A stretch of 33,190 nt of DNA from Psychrobacter lutiphocae DSM 21542 (GTDB taxonomy: Bacteria > Pseudomonadota > Gammaproteobacteria > Pseudomonadales > Moraxellaceae). Location: assembly GCF_000382145.1 (NCBI RefSeq), contig NZ_KB907656.1:1-33190 (forward strand), in the 5' to 3' direction. The position numbers and the translations under genes were made by a program. The notes beneath the pieces are model-generated. The model made no database searches. It was not told the DNA's origin and saw only the letters and a program-made list of their open reading frames with translations. This document shows positions 26,062 through 33,190 of this stretch, one piece after another; the stretch's first letter is position 1, and each line of letters starts with the position of its first letter.

Positions 26062-26104
26062 AAAAAGCCTCAATCCTATTTAATAGATAGAATTGAGGCT
26101 TTTT
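26062..26104. terminator. Bidirectional Rho-independent terminator
   Basis: AAAAAGCCTCAAT and ATTGAGGCTTTTT form a 13-bp stem including the A and U tracts, with a CTATT/AATAG mini-stem in the loop. It lies between the convergent LysR and diaminopimelate dehydrogenase genes and can serve both. Confidence 0.92.
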
Positions 26105-26134
26105 ATTTGCAAGCAATATTTAGTATTTCGCTGA

Positions 26135-27130
26135 CTACAGCAGCTCTTTACGCAATTGCGCAGGTGATTTTGGCGACAATAAACCAGGTGCAACATCAAA
26201 AACAGTTTTTGCACCGCTGTCACCAGCAGCATTCATCTTGTAAGCGGCACGGGCATAAGCCACCAGCACACTGGCGGTAAACTCAGGATTGCTGCCCAGT
26301 TTTAATGAAAATTCCATCGCTTGATCATGCTGGTCGTTATCAATACCACTGACGCCACTGCGCATCACAAAACCGCCATGAGGCATACTGCGGTGATCAC
26401 GCTCAAAGGTTGCTTGATCGATAAAGTGTACGGTGGTGTCATAATCTGCAAAATAATCTGGCATGGTCACAATTGTGGTGCGAACAGTTTCCGCATCTGC
26501 GCCTTCTTCTAATACCACATAGCACTCACGGGTGTGCTTTTCACGTGTGGTTAAAGTTGGACGCTCGCCGTTGCGCACTCGGGCCATAGCCGACTCAGAA
26601 GGTAGCGTATATTGTACGCCTGACTTGACGCCATCGACACGGCGCACCGCATCGGAGTGACCTTGGCTTAAGCCTTTTCCCCAGAAGGTATAAGTTTCAC
26701 CAACTGGTAAAAGGGCCTCACCATATAAGCGGTTGATAGAAAACAAACCTGGATCCCAACCCACAGACAATAGTGCAATCTTGCTCGCTTGCTTGGCAGG
26801 GGCATCAAGCGCTTCAAAGTATTCAGGAATCTTGGCATGGGTATCGAAGCTATCAACGATATTAAATATGGCAGCCAGTGCTGGGCCTTGCTGTGGCAAA
26901 TCAGACTTAGAGCCGCCACATAAGATGAGTACATCTATCTTATCTTTGTATTGCTCGATATCATCCATGGCGTAGACGGGAACACTGTCATCAATTAAGG
27001 TAACAGAGGCTGGATCACGGCGACTAAAGACGCCGACCAACTGCATGTCTTCACATCTATTAATGGCTGCTTGAGCGCCTCGACCTAGGTTGCCATAACC
27101 TGCGATGGCGACTTTAATGGGTTGTGTCAT
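26135..27130 (-). CDS. ddh: Meso-diaminopimelate D-dehydrogenase
   Basis: The enzyme reductively aminates tetrahydrodipicolinate to meso-diaminopimelate with NADPH and ammonia, a one-step route to the peptidoglycan and lysine precursor. At 331 residues it is near the family's usual length. The N-terminal Rossmann motif is VAIAGYGNLGRGAQAAI. Signature segments ALLSVGWDPGLFSINRLYGE and FWGKGLSQGHSDAVRRVDGV match Ddh enzymes well. It stands alone, convergent to LysR, with a weak AAGG site 11 bases before the ATG. Most proteobacteria rely on the succinylase route, so this may be an additional or acquired path. Confidence 0.9.
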   Translation of the reverse strand: MTQPIKVAIAGYGNLGRGAQAAINRCEDMQLVGVFSRRDPASVTLIDDSVPVYAMDDIEQYKDKIDVLILCGGSKSDLPQQGPALAAIFNIVDSFDTHAKIPEYFEALDAPAKQASKIALLSVGWDPGLFSINRLYGEALLPVGETYTFWGKGLSQGHSDAVRRVDGVKSGVQYTLPSESAMARVRNGERPTLTTREKHTRECYVVLEEGADAETVRTTIVTMPDYFADYDTTVHFIDQATFERDHRSMPHGGFVMRSGVSGIDNDQHDQAMEFSLKLGSNPEFTASVLVAYARAAYKMNAAGDSGAKTVFDVAPGLLSPKSPAQLRKELL

Positions 27131-27311
27131 TTTGAATTAGCCTTATGTTGAATAAAGTAATACGAAATTAGCTAGCGTATAGCTTAACTATTATAGCAGA
27201 GAGTAAATTTATAGCAGACAGTAGGTTGTTGGTTAAAAACATCCACCTTAACTTATACCTTTTCTAAAAAACAACCTATCTTTGTCAAACTCGTTGAACC
27301 TACTATATGTA

Positions 27312-27425
27312 GCGTTTGCACTCGTTTTTCTCGATAGCTTAATTTTTAGATTTGGTATTATAAAAAAATCAGCCTACGCCAAGCGTCAAGTGTGACTGGT
27401 TAGCATTAGATATGTGGAGGTTACC
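27312..27425 (+). repeat. 114-bp direct repeat, copy 1
   Basis: Identical over its whole length to 30491-30604 and in the same orientation. It begins GCGTTTGCACTCG and ends ATGTGGAGGTTACC. Together the two copies bracket the M20 and DUF3100 genes. No open reading frame or RNA gene is recognised inside it. Confidence 0.97.
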
Positions 27426-27514
27426 TTGTTTTTAAAGGGGGGCGGTGGCTGGTATGATTAGGTTATTCTAAGTTTAAAATATGTTGTAGTATAGGACGAT
27501 AAGCAATAGCATCA

Positions 27515-27538
27515 TGATAACCAATCATCAGGTTATCA
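27515..27538. promoter_or_regulatory. Inverted repeat upstream of the M20 amidohydrolase
   Basis: TGATAACC and GGTTATCA, perfect 8-bp arms with an 8-nt spacer, 46 bp before the GTG start. Candidate operator or 5' leader hairpin; the regulator is unknown. Confidence 0.4.
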
Positions 27539-27583
27539 GAGACTATCATCGTTAGTATTAAGTAGAGAGTATGGGAGTGTACA

Positions 27584-28816
27584 GTGTCTGTCAACAATGT
27601 AAGTATTAATGAATCTATTAAGCCGATAAAAATAGCATCTACAAATATTGAGTTACAAGAGAGCTTATTGCAACAGGCTAAGCTGTGGCGTAAACAACTT
27701 CACAGCCAACCTGAGTTAGGTTTTAAAGAGTTCAAAACTTCTGCGTTTATTGTGGAAAAGTTAATATCTTTTGGTATTGAGGTTCATCAAGGGCTGGGTG
27801 GTACAGGCGTTGTTGGGACACTTAAAAATGGAGAAGGTCCGACCATAGGTATTAGGGCAGATATTGATGCGTTGCCAATAGAAGAGCAGGGTGACATTGA
27901 GCATAAGTCTACTCATGCAAACTGCATGCATGCCTGTGGCCATGATGGTCATACTTCTATCTTACTAGGAACTGCAAAATATTTAAGTCAGCACAAAAAC
28001 TTTAGTGGCACAGTACACTTTATTTTTCAACCAGCAGAGGAGGTGCTTGGTGGTGCGAAAGTAATGATTGAGGATGGATTGTTCGACCTATTTCCAATGG
28101 ATGCAGTTTATGGGTTACATAATTGGCCAGGTCTTCCTGTGGGTCAAATTGCGGTCAATGATGGACCAATGATGGCGTCTTTTGATATTTTTGAAATCAC
28201 CTTAACAGGGGTAGGTACGCATGCGGCCATGCCACATCTGGGTGCCGATCCAATTGCGGCAGCTGGAGCATTAATTACCAATATTCAGTCTATTATATCG
28301 CGCCGTATTTCACCTTTGCAGTCAGGTGTTGTCAGTGTGACACAAATGAATAGTGGAGATACGACCAACGTTATTCCAGACTACGCCATTTTAAAAGGGA
28401 CGGTGCGTAGCTTTGATATGGCTATTCGACAGAATATGCAAGACATGCTTACTGAGATGGTAAAAACCTTACCTTTATTATATGGTGTCAAAGGCGAGAT
28501 TGATTATCAGGTTTGTTACCCTGTGACCAGCAATGACAGCCAAGCCTACCTTAACGTCAAACAAGCTGCGACTGAAGTATTGGGCGCCAATAATGTCAAT
28601 ATTAATGTTGAGCCGTCTATGGCATCAGAAGACTTTTCATTTATGAGTCAGCATGTTAAAGGGGCTTATTTTTGGTTGGGTGTAGATGGTGCCACCCCAT
28701 CAAAGCCATTACACAATGCGGCTTATGATTTTAACGATGCAGCTATTGAAACTGGTATTAAGGTATGGGTGTCATTAGTCGAATCTCAGTTGCCAAAAAA
28801 GCCAGATAGTAAATAA
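27584..28816 (+). CDS. M20 family amidohydrolase (hippurate hydrolase/aminoacylase-like)
   Basis: A metallo-amidohydrolase of the M20D group (410 residues), which splits N-acyl amino acids or similar amides. The dinuclear metal site motifs are present: the Cys118-x-His120 pair in HACGHDGH, FQPAEE (Glu152-Glu153), GLHNWPGLPVG, MASEDFSFM and the C-terminal LHNAAYDFND. RADIDALPI is also typical. It starts at GTG (27584) with GGGAG six bases upstream; the nearby ATG at 27571 is out of frame. With the DUF3100 membrane protein downstream it may form an uptake-and-hydrolysis pair. The whole pair lies between two copies of a 114-bp repeat. Confidence 0.88.
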   Translation: MSVNNVSINESIKPIKIASTNIELQESLLQQAKLWRKQLHSQPELGFKEFKTSAFIVEKLISFGIEVHQGLGGTGVVGTLKNGEGPTIGIRADIDALPIEEQGDIEHKSTHANCMHACGHDGHTSILLGTAKYLSQHKNFSGTVHFIFQPAEEVLGGAKVMIEDGLFDLFPMDAVYGLHNWPGLPVGQIAVNDGPMMASFDIFEITLTGVGTHAAMPHLGADPIAAAGALITNIQSIISRRISPLQSGVVSVTQMNSGDTTNVIPDYAILKGTVRSFDMAIRQNMQDMLTEMVKTLPLLYGVKGEIDYQVCYPVTSNDSQAYLNVKQAATEVLGANNVNINVEPSMASEDFSFMSQHVKGAYFWLGVDGATPSKPLHNAAYDFNDAAIETGIKVWVSLVESQLPKKPDSK

Positions 28817-28993
28817 AATAACCTTAAAACAATTTAAAAGACTCTCAACTTGTTCATACTTACTATGGTCTTTGTAGGCTTACGCCTTTAGTTCAGAAAA
28901 GATAGCATTTTTTTGAAGATACTGAGCTAAAACAAAAACTTATGGAAAATATTGAGGGTGAGATGTTCACACATAATGCTAAATGGAGTTGCT

Positions 28994-30310
28994 ATGACAA
29001 AAAATAATGTGCTATCGCCTAAGATGACAAGGTACTTGCTCAACTGGAAGTTGCATTTATTAGTAGTTATAGTGACTTTAATTTCAGAGTGGGTCGGCAT
29101 TATTAAGATACCTATTGGTATTGGTACCTTAGTGTTATTGCCATTGTTATATGCGTTTATTATTTCGTTATTGTTAAATGCGAACGTCATTCCTGCCATG
29201 AAAGCGGTCATGAGTAAAGATCAAGCAAAATATGCCAGCTATGCGATTTTGTTAAGTGTTATGCCTTTTATTGCAAAATTTGGTGTTGGCGTAGGACCTA
29301 ATATTAACGAGATTATTGCTGCTGGACCGGCGCTGTTGCTACAAGAGATAGGTAATGTGGCGACCGTCTTGATTGCATTGCCTGTAGCTGTTTTGGTGTT
29401 TGGTATGGGTCGAGAAGCTATCGGTGCGACACACTCAGTTGCACGTGAGCCTAACGTGGCTTTGATTGCTGATAAATATGGATTGCAGAGTCCAGAGGGC
29501 ATCGGAGTTATGGGTGTCTATGTTATGGGTACCTTATTCGGTGCGATTTATTTTTCGTTGATGGCAGGTGTGATAGCCTCAATGAATATTATGGATATTC
29601 GTGCCTTAGCGATGGCTTGCGGTGTTGGTAGTGGCAGCATGATGGGTGCATGCTCAGCAGCGTTAGCAGAGTCTGTACCCAATCAAACCGATACAATCAC
29701 AGCCTTTGCAGCCACCTCAAACTTATTGACTTATGCGACTGGTTTGTTCATTAGCATATTTGTTGCGCTACCAGTTACCGAGTTTATGTATAAAATGGTA
29801 AATAAATTTAGAAGTAAACAAAGCTCTGAGATTAAAAAAGATACTGGTTTTGATGCTGTCATGGAAGAGCATCCAAGCTTATCTATGACACAAACTTTTA
29901 GCTTGCTGGGGTTGATTTGTGTGGTACTGCTTTTAAGTAACTGGGTTGGTGAAGGTGTTTATCCGATAGTGGCATTACCAGGTATGTTAATTTTATTTGC
30001 TTGCTGCGCTGTCGGTATTTTGTTCAAACGCTGGGTGCCAGTTAATATCCCCGCCATTGCATGGATTTCAGTTGCAGCGATTCTTATTTCACTTCCGCAG
30101 TTTCCGCTCAGTGCTTATGTATTGGAACAGACTGGTAATCTTGGAGTGTTGCAGTTGTTAACACCTGTGCTGGCCTATGCTGGATTGGCGATTTCACAAG
30201 TCGAAGTTGATTTGTTCAAAAAGTCAGGGTTTAAAATTGCGATAGTCGCTATCCTAACCTTTACAGGTACCTTTATAGGATCAGCGATTGTGGCGCAAGT
30301 GATGTTATAA
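28994..30310 (+). CDS. DUF3100 multi-pass membrane protein, possible transporter
   Basis: An integral membrane protein of the DUF3100 family, with no established function. It is 438 residues from the ATG at 28994, chosen because GGAG lies 6 bases upstream; the frame is open to 28952 through a TTG that lacks a site. About ten to twelve hydrophobic helices are visible, with Gly-rich stretches (ACGVGSGSMMGACSAALAE and KFGVGVGPNINEIIAAGPAL) reminiscent of substrate-binding loops in secondary transporters. Its place 177 bp after an M20 amidohydrolase suggests it moves the amide substrate or its product; this is inference. Confidence 0.8.
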   Translation: MTKNNVLSPKMTRYLLNWKLHLLVVIVTLISEWVGIIKIPIGIGTLVLLPLLYAFIISLLLNANVIPAMKAVMSKDQAKYASYAILLSVMPFIAKFGVGVGPNINEIIAAGPALLLQEIGNVATVLIALPVAVLVFGMGREAIGATHSVAREPNVALIADKYGLQSPEGIGVMGVYVMGTLFGAIYFSLMAGVIASMNIMDIRALAMACGVGSGSMMGACSAALAESVPNQTDTITAFAATSNLLTYATGLFISIFVALPVTEFMYKMVNKFRSKQSSEIKKDTGFDAVMEEHPSLSMTQTFSLLGLICVVLLLSNWVGEGVYPIVALPGMLILFACCAVGILFKRWVPVNIPAIAWISVAAILISLPQFPLSAYVLEQTGNLGVLQLLTPVLAYAGLAISQVEVDLFKKSGFKIAIVAILTFTGTFIGSAIVAQVML

Positions 30311-30490
30311 ATTTTTTACTCAAACGATTTGTTATAGTCAAATCTAACAAGTTGAGGTATAAGACAATCAAGAAACGTATAGTTGTAGTCAGATAAATGA
30401 GTTACAAAGCAACCGAGTGCAAGTACTACTGAAGTAGGCTAAACAAGGATAACGCTGTAACTCTTTTATATGGCTGTGACTATACTACTG

Positions 30491-30604
30491 GCGTTTGCAC
30501 TCGTTTTTCTCGATAGCTTAATTTTTAGATTTGGTATTATAAAAAAATCAGCCTACGCCAAGCGTCAAGTGTGACTGGTTAGCATTAGATATGTGGAGGT
30601 TACC
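30491..30604 (+). repeat. 114-bp direct repeat, copy 2
   Basis: Exact copy of 27312-27425, same orientation, 3179 bp apart start to start. The flanks of the two copies differ at once on both sides (A versus G before; TTG versus GGT after), so the boundaries are sharp. Confidence 0.97.
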
Positions 30605-30756
30605 GGTGTTTGTCAACATAGTTGTTACCAATATATGAATTAGGCGACTCTCATCTCATCAATTGATTTTGGCCCAGTTTAACAGACTTTAAAGCCGTAT
30701 GGGTTAGCTCTATGAGCATAGCGCTGTGGATCACTATTAATTAATCAAATTACAAC

Positions 30757-30786
30757 TTGTTTAATAAATTACCCTAACTGTATAAT
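30757..30786 (+). promoter_or_regulatory. Predicted sigma-70 promoter for the dioxygenase gene
   Basis: TTGTTT (-35) and a perfect TATAAT (-10) separated by 18 bp, 155 bp before the start codon. Transcription would begin near 30793, leaving a leader of about 150 nt that contains two inverted repeats. Confidence 0.6.
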
Positions 30787-30810
30787 GGAATTGATGGTTT
30801 ACTCCAGTCT

Positions 30811-30827
30811 CAACTTTATAGAAGTTG
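30811..30827. promoter_or_regulatory. Inverted repeat in the dioxygenase leader
   Basis: CAACTT and AAGTTG, perfect 6-bp arms with a 5-nt spacer, about 20 bp after the predicted transcription start. Candidate repressor site, possibly for the IclR regulator. Confidence 0.35.
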
Positions 30828-30851
30828 TCAAGGTTACTGTTTTTAGTCCAA

Positions 30852-30875
30852 CAACACATATGATAAAAAGTGTTG
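30852..30875. promoter_or_regulatory. Second inverted repeat in the dioxygenase leader
   Basis: CAACAC and GTGTTG arms with a 12-nt spacer. It shares the CAAC/GTTG ends of the site at 30811, so the two may be bound by one regulator. Confidence 0.3.
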
Positions 30876-30941
30876 GAAAGTCACAGTTGATGTCAGGAGT
30901 TGAGATTGAATTACTATTTACAATGTATAAGGAGATAGGGT

Positions 30942-31916
30942 ATGGATACAATATTAACTCAGCCGATTACTGAGAAATGTGCTTGGCTAGGTCAACAGAT
31001 TGCTAAAAAAGATGACTGGATTATCAGATTAGACCCGCATTTAATATCCGTATTAGATGGTGCGCTTAAAGCCATTCAAGAAAAAGATTTGCATGCTCCA
31101 AATTTTGAAAAAAGCGATACACCCATTGACGATCTCGCCTTTTTAAAGATGATCAACGATGTCTCCGAAGAATTAGAAAATGGCTATGGCTTTATTGTGA
31201 TAAAAGGCCTTGATCCATCAGTTTACACCGAACAAGATTTAACAGATATATTTTATATCTTAGGGCTGTATTTGGGTATGCCTGTCGTTCAAAACAAAGA
31301 AGGTCAACGATTGGGTATGGTGGAGAATGTCGGTGATTTAAATAACAAACAGACCCGAGTGTATCAAACTAATGAAAACCTACCTTTTCATGCCGATTTA
31401 TCCGATGTGGTCGGGCTACTTTGCATACGTAAAGCAATGAGCGGCGGTGAAAGTAGTCTGGTTAGTTTTGCCTCTGTCTATAATACGATTTTGCAAGAGT
31501 ATCCTGAATATTTAGCCTACTATTACCACCCTGCCTACTTAAATCATCTTGGTAAAGAGGGGCCAGCACTAACCCCTATGTTTAGCTATTGGAATGGAAA
31601 GCTGGCATGCCGTTATCTACGAAAGTATATAGAAACTGGGCATGAAATCATGAATGTTCCTATGTCACGAGTTCAAATAGATGCGTTAGATATTTTTGAT
31701 GAGATTAGTCAGCGTCCAGAGTATAGGTTGGATATGATGCTTGAGCCGGGTGATATTCAGCTGTGTAACAACTATGTCATTATGCATTCGAGGCAGTCTT
31801 TTGAAGATTATTCTGAGAAGGAAAAAAGACGCAAGTTAGTCAGATTGTGGTTAAAAGTTCCTAATGCTAGAGAGCTTGCGCCAGACTTTCCGGGTAAAAA
31901 TGGTTACTCTTTGTAA
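30942..31916 (+). CDS. TauD/TfdA-like Fe(II)/2-oxoglutarate dioxygenase
   Basis: A 324-residue oxygenase with the facial-triad layout of the TauD/TfdA superfamily: His150-x-Asp152 (LPFHADLSDVVGLLC) and distal His282 (NNYVIMHSRQSFEDY), followed by an Arg-rich strand (RRKLVRLWLK) that can bind 2-oxoglutarate. GYGFIVIKGL and MSGGESSLVSFASVYN are also family-like. It would hydroxylate an unactivated carbon of a small organic acid, amine or similar molecule; the substrate cannot be told. AAGGAG lies 8 bases before the ATG. It is convergent with an IclR gene, and a perfect hairpin terminator lies between them. Confidence 0.85.
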   Translation: MDTILTQPITEKCAWLGQQIAKKDDWIIRLDPHLISVLDGALKAIQEKDLHAPNFEKSDTPIDDLAFLKMINDVSEELENGYGFIVIKGLDPSVYTEQDLTDIFYILGLYLGMPVVQNKEGQRLGMVENVGDLNNKQTRVYQTNENLPFHADLSDVVGLLCIRKAMSGGESSLVSFASVYNTILQEYPEYLAYYYHPAYLNHLGKEGPALTPMFSYWNGKLACRYLRKYIETGHEIMNVPMSRVQIDALDIFDEISQRPEYRLDMMLEPGDIQLCNNYVIMHSRQSFEDYSEKEKRRKLVRLWLKVPNARELAPDFPGKNGYSL

Positions 31917-31964
31917 TCACTCCAGTTAGCCAAATTATCATCATGATTTTCTAAAAAATATTGG

Positions 31965-32010
31965 GGCTAAAAAGCCATGCATAAGTGGAGTTATGCATGG
32001 CTTTTTAGCC
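31965..32010. terminator. Perfect 20-bp hairpin terminator, bidirectional
   Basis: GGCTAAAAAGCCATGCATAA pairs fully with its complement across a 6-nt loop (GTGGAG). The A and T runs are inside the stem, so it can work for both the dioxygenase and the convergent IclR gene. Confidence 0.8.
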
Positions 32011-32039
32011 TTGTTGGCTTATTCAATTTTCTTAACTTA

Positions 32040-32071
32040 CATTCTTTAGTATTGTTCATTCTTTAGTATTG
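32040..32071. repeat. Short tandem duplication downstream of iclR
   Basis: CATTCTTTAGTATTG occurs twice with a 17-bp period, 32 bp past the IclR stop codon. Probably a small slippage duplication. Confidence 0.85.
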
Positions 32072-32102
32072 GTTGCCTTGCCCCTTAGGTCTCTGGCTAT
32101 GA

Positions 32103-32891
32103 CTATATATAATACTTTTGAATATTGTTGGCGCATTCTTGAAGTATCGGTAAAAACTTACGTTGCAGATCCTCTTGAGTAACTCGAAGTGCATTGGTAC
32201 TGATATTGATGGCGCCTATAAGCTCGTGATTGGCCTTATAAACTGGTATCGCCAAGGATAGCAAACCTTTGTCAAGCTCTTGGTTTAAGATAACAAACTG
32301 CTTTTCTTTTATTTGACGTAAGTCTTCTCTTAGCTTATCCATATCTGTAATACTATAAGGTGTATATTGCTTTAATTCTATTTTTGCTAAAAAAGCATTT
32401 AGCTTATCTTCTGATAAGTTGGCTAAAATCGCTCTTCCCATTGACGTATAGGCTGCTGGTAGTCGCGTACCGATAGATAAGGTAATTGCCATTAACCTAT
32501 GCTCAGCAGCGGAGCGTGCAATATATACAATATCTGTGTCATCCAAAATGCCAAATGAGCAAGACTCTCCAGTTTGTTCGGTTACTCTTTCAAGGTAATA
32601 TTCTAAGATTTCGTGATGGTGATTTGCGCTTAAATAACGGGCACCAATGCTTAAAGTTTTGGGTGTCAAACTAAACTGGCGTTTATCTTTGTGGACATAG
32701 CCTAAAGCATGTAAGGTTAATAGATATCTGCGTGCTTTTGCTCTACCTATTTGTGCCTTTTCAGCAACCTCTGATAGTGTCATGCTAGCGTTGTTTTCAT
32801 CAAATGTTTGAAGAACACTGAGTCCTGCTGCAAGAGAAGCAACAAAATCAGGGCTATCAAAGGAAATTTTTTCATCTTGTATTTTAGACAT
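32103..32891 (-). CDS. IclR family transcriptional regulator
   Basis: An IclR-type regulator of 262 residues, resembling the PcaR/PobR aromatic-acid branch. The N-terminal winged helix is about 15-80 (LSVLQTFDENNASMTLSEVAEKAQIGRAKARRYLLTLHALGYV, followed by the wing), and the C-terminal effector domain carries GESCSFGILDDTDIVYIARS, RLPAAYTSMGRAILANL and a closing LIGAINIST. The ATG at 32891 is preferred to a TTG at 32900; neither has a good ribosome binding site. It likely controls the convergent dioxygenase gene or the M20-DUF3100 pair. An insertion-sequence transposase ends only about 45 bp upstream, so its native promoter may have been displaced. Confidence 0.9.
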   Translation of the reverse strand: MSKIQDEKISFDSPDFVASLAAGLSVLQTFDENNASMTLSEVAEKAQIGRAKARRYLLTLHALGYVHKDKRQFSLTPKTLSIGARYLSANHHHEILEYYLERVTEQTGESCSFGILDDTDIVYIARSAAEHRLMAITLSIGTRLPAAYTSMGRAILANLSEDKLNAFLAKIELKQYTPYSITDMDKLREDLRQIKEKQFVILNQELDKGLLSLAIPVYKANHELIGAINISTNALRVTQEDLQRKFLPILQECANNIQKYYI

Positions 32892-32935
32892 AATATTCAA
32901 TATATTCTGTTAAGTAATGGAACAAAATTAAATAC

Positions 32936-33190
32936 CTATACTTTAAATGTAGAAAAATTTATCGACAGGGAATCACCAATATTAGCAAAAACCCGATTAA
33001 CTGCATAAGACAACGTATCGAAAGAAACATAATCACAAGGTCTTAGCCAAGCCTGTTTTACCTCCTTCCATAACCGCTCAATGATATTTAGATGCGGACT
33101 ATAAGGCGGTAAATAAAAGATAAACAAGCCTCGTTCTTGCCAAATGGGTAATCTAGCTTGGATAATCTTGGCATGATGAATACTGGCATT
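32936..33190 (-). CDS. IS630-family transposase, C-terminal part (runs off the window)
   Basis: The frame is open to the right edge, so this is the 3' end of a larger gene. The visible 84 residues start NASIHHAKIIQARLP, matching the second Asp block (DNASxHxAK) of the IS630 DDE domain, and continue with FYLPPYSPHLNIIERLWKEVKQ, which carries the third catalytic acid (Glu in NIIERLW). An internal TTG at 33127 is not the true start. Whether the full element is intact cannot be judged here. The transposase points towards the iclR gene on the same strand. Confidence 0.9.
   Translation of the reverse strand, partial: NASIHHAKIIQARLPIWQERGLFIFYLPPYSPHLNIIERLWKEVKQAWLRPCDYVSFDTLSYAVNRVFANIGDSLSINFSTFKV
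32936..33190 (-). mobile_element. Partial IS630-type insertion sequence
   Basis: Defined by the transposase remnant; the left terminal inverted repeat and TA target should lie between about 32892 and 32936, but the other end is outside the window, so the boundary cannot be fixed. Confidence 0.7.

Larger units (their letters stand above)
27131..27583. other. Intergenic region between ddh and the M20 gene
   Basis: A 453-bp gene-free stretch. It holds the first copy of the 114-bp repeat (27312-27425), the CTAC/GTAG mini-palindrome just before it, and an 8-bp-arm inverted repeat at 27515-27538. Divergent promoters for ddh and the M20 gene must lie here, but no clear -35/-10 pair stands out. Confidence 0.6.
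30311..30941. other. Intergenic region before the TauD-like dioxygenase
   Basis: A 631-bp stretch without a convincing gene. It holds the second 114-bp repeat (30491-30604), a consensus-like promoter (30757-30786) and two inverted repeats downstream of that promoter. The 62-codon frame overlapping its end has no ribosome binding site and no protein-like features. Confidence 0.65.

Noticed and set aside
27312..30604. 114-bp repeats as terminal repeats of a composite transposon
   Set aside because: They are direct, not inverted; neither has a transposase gene or inverted ends, and the segment between them codes for metabolic and membrane proteins only.
30785..30973. 62-codon plus-strand frame before the dioxygenase gene
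   Set aside because: No ribosome binding site, covers the predicted leader with its inverted repeats, overlaps the true start of the dioxygenase and has no recognisable protein features.

Overview
The window looks like a chromosomal stretch of a Moraxellaceae gammaproteobacterium, most likely Psychrobacter. This is an inference from moderate-to-low GC, gene content and protein flavour; no rRNA or marker gene confirms it.

Region 1 (1-8717, minus strand): a complete type I-C CRISPR-Cas operon in canonical order, cas3-cas5c-cas8c-cas7-cas4-cas1-cas2. All key motifs seem intact. An internal GTG with a well-spaced Shine-Dalgarno inside cas8c predicts a separate Cas11c small subunit. No CRISPR repeats lie in the window; the array is expected just left of position 1, behind a short non-coding stretch.

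Region 2 (8990-11384, plus): a multi-pass DUF898 (YjgN-type) membrane protein and an M48 metallopeptidase, divergent from the cas operon.

Region 3 (11512-20315): a catabolic cluster that I read as trigonelline (N-methylnicotinate) degradation, as described for Acinetobacter baylyi. On the minus strand are an AA_synth protein, an alpha/beta hydrolase, a flavin reductase with an extra Nudix-like domain, a luciferase-like monooxygenase, an aldehyde dehydrogenase and a BCCT betaine transporter. A divergent FCD-type GntR regulator and a carboxymuconolactone-decarboxylase-like protein run on the plus strand. The shared intergenic region has a 22-bp inverted repeat with a TGGTATACCA core. The proposed logic is betaine uptake, FMN-dependent ring opening, aldehyde/lactone oxidation, then hydrolysis to methylamine, formate, CO2 and succinate semialdehyde.

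Region 4 (20584-26043, plus): a Rieske oxygenase with a Glu in the bridging position, an aldehyde dehydrogenase, a DadA/PuuB-like FAD oxidoreductase, a EutQ-like cupin and a LysR regulator. The set suggests oxidation of a quaternary or secondary amine; its substrate is unknown. It could also supply the succinate-semialdehyde dehydrogenase for region 3.

Region 5 (26135-33190): a meso-diaminopimelate dehydrogenase; an M20 amidohydrolase plus DUF3100 membrane-protein pair bracketed by an exact 114-bp direct repeat; a TauD-like dioxygenase; an IclR regulator; and a truncated IS630-type transposase running off the right edge. This end has the most signs of rearrangement.
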